A stretch of 64,000 nt of DNA from NCBI RefSeq assembly GCF_004402495.1, contig NZ_SOFH01000027.1, positions 1 to 64,000 of the forward strand, read 5' to 3'. The stretch is from Cryobacterium sp. HLT2-28 (GTDB lineage: Bacteria > Actinomycetota > Actinomycetes > Actinomycetales > Microbacteriaceae). The notes below the pieces were generated by a model that did not search any database, was not told where the DNA came from, and saw nothing but the letters and a program-made list of their open reading frames with translations. Of the stretch, positions 63,342 through 64,000 are shown in pieces. Within the stretch, counting starts at the first letter, position 1. Each line of letters starts with the position of its first letter. The position numbers were made by a program, and so were the translations under genes.

Positions 63342-63542
63342 GTCACTCCTTGGGCGGGGAGTCGGTGGCGCGGTTCACGTCACTGGGTTTCTCCGGCGCG
63401 CCCGGATTCGGGGCCGGGCGGCCGGTGGTGAGCTTCATTATGCGCCCGGTTCGCGGTGCGGTCCACGCGCCCGCCCGCCCCCGTTCAGGGACTAGCGGAG
63501 GGTCCGTTCTGGTGCAGTCGTGCCTATTTCCGCCCGCTGGAC

Positions 63543-64000
63543 TCAGCGGAGGGGCCCGGCGACGGAGGCCGCGGCATCCATCACCGCGCCGGATGCCACC
63601 AGGGCCACGACCGCCTCGATCTCGGGGGAGAGAAAGCGGTCGTGGCCGGGGCCCTCTGCCACGGTGCGCACCAGGTCGCGCACGGCTCCGGTCGCGGCGC
63701 CCGGCCGCACCGGGGCGCGCAGGTCGAGGGAGCGCGCGGCGGTCATGATCTCGATCGCGAGCACCCGCTGCAGGCCATCGATCGAGTGGCGCAGCTTGCG
63801 GGCCGCGGCCCAGCCCATCGACACGTGGTCCTCCTGCATCGCCGACGACGGGATCGAGTCGACGGATGCCGGCACCGCCAGCCGTTTGAGCTCGGAGACG
63901 ATCCCGGCGGCGGTGTACTGCGCGATCATCAGGCCGGAGTCGACGCCGACCTCGTGCGCCAGGAACGGCGGCAGCCCCTTGTTGCGGTTCGCGTCGAGGT
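63543..64000 (-). CDS. hutH: Histidine ammonia-lyase HutH (C-terminal part)
   Basis: The last 151 residues or so of histidine ammonia-lyase, cut by the window edge. NKGLPPFLAHEVGVDSGLMIAQYTAAGIVSELKRL and SVDSIPSSAMQEDHVSMGWAAARKLR are hallmark blocks of the family. The enzyme makes urocanate from histidine, the substrate of HutU encoded 6.5 kb away on the same strand. The MIO-forming Ala-Ser-Gly lies outside the window. The 201-base gap to the response regulator shows no gene. Confidence 0.95.
   Translation of the reverse strand, partial: LDANRNKGLPPFLAHEVGVDSGLMIAQYTAAGIVSELKRLAVPASVDSIPSSAMQEDHVSMGWAAARKLRHSIDGLQRVLAIEIMTAARSLDLRAPVRPGAATGAVRDLVRTVAEGPGHDRFLSPEIEAVVALVASGAVMDAAASVAGPLR

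Overview
The window is high-GC DNA (roughly two thirds G+C by eye) with dense, tightly packed genes, many GTG/TTG starts and several promoters whose -10 box lies about 6-8 bases before the start codon (leaderless mRNAs). A DUF3073 protein, two DUF222/HNH endonuclease genes, a SARP/BTAD regulator, a TipAS-type MerR protein and the purine gene layout point to an actinomycete, most likely Microbacteriaceae (Cryobacterium/Leifsonia-like). This assignment is an inference from gene content. No rRNA, tRNA, CRISPR array, phage or insertion sequence was seen.

Layout. 1-1.3 kb: a partial gene, then purQ-purS. 1.4-5.4 kb: a tryptophan-to-anthranilate (kynurenine) operon, kynA-amidohydrolase-kynU, with a divergent TetR regulator. 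5.5-6.9 kb: two VOC-fold proteins. 7-14 kb: purine genes purD-purC (minus) and purF-purM (plus), with a sterol-carrier-like protein, a ribokinase and a small membrane protein. 14-16.7 kb: repeat-rich spacer, DUF3073, an FAD oxidoreductase and a fluoride-channel pair. 16.7-21.5 kb: a formamide module (amiS channel, fmdB, fmdA formamidase) facing a YdeP-type molybdopterin oxidoreductase. 21.5-26.2 kb: a KimA-like potassium importer, an OhrR-like sensor with a divergent CxxC protein, and a PadR-DUF4097 operon with twin palindromic operators. 26.2-31.6 kb: a decayed carbohydrate-binding gene, a frameshifted HNH gene, a CPBP-like membrane protein, an M20 peptidase and a TipA-like regulator.

31.7-39.3 kb is the most interesting block: a 5-oxoproline (lactam) regulon. 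Two identical operators (GATTGTT-N-AACAATC) bracket a plus-strand pair (NRAMP-like transporter, DUF1445) and a minus-strand operon (pxpA, a pxpB-pxpC fusion, a biotin carboxylase-BCCP fusion, a GntR regulator). Together these supply every part of a split biotin-dependent carboxylase resembling urea carboxylase, plus PxpA.

39.3-50.3 kb: a yczE-yczR pair, dodecin, an AcrB-like RND pump, a TfoX-domain protein, a lipoprotein, a Ser/Thr kinase-GAF protein, Dps, an intact HNH gene and a GNAT acetyltransferase. 50.3-64 kb: a histidine-utilisation (hut) region with an IclR regulator followed by hutU, an M20 amidohydrolase, hutF, hutI and hutD. The M20 enzyme sits where the final deformylase would be expected. 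Farther on lie a PPOX protein, an M23 peptidase, an operon of response regulator, histidine kinase and SARP, and the C-terminal end of hutH.

Short repeats are a theme. Tandem repeats with periods of 7, 9, 12, 18, 19 and 27 bp sit at gene edges or inside enzymes. Two families of small palindromic elements are also present, and their stems differ between copies yet still pair.
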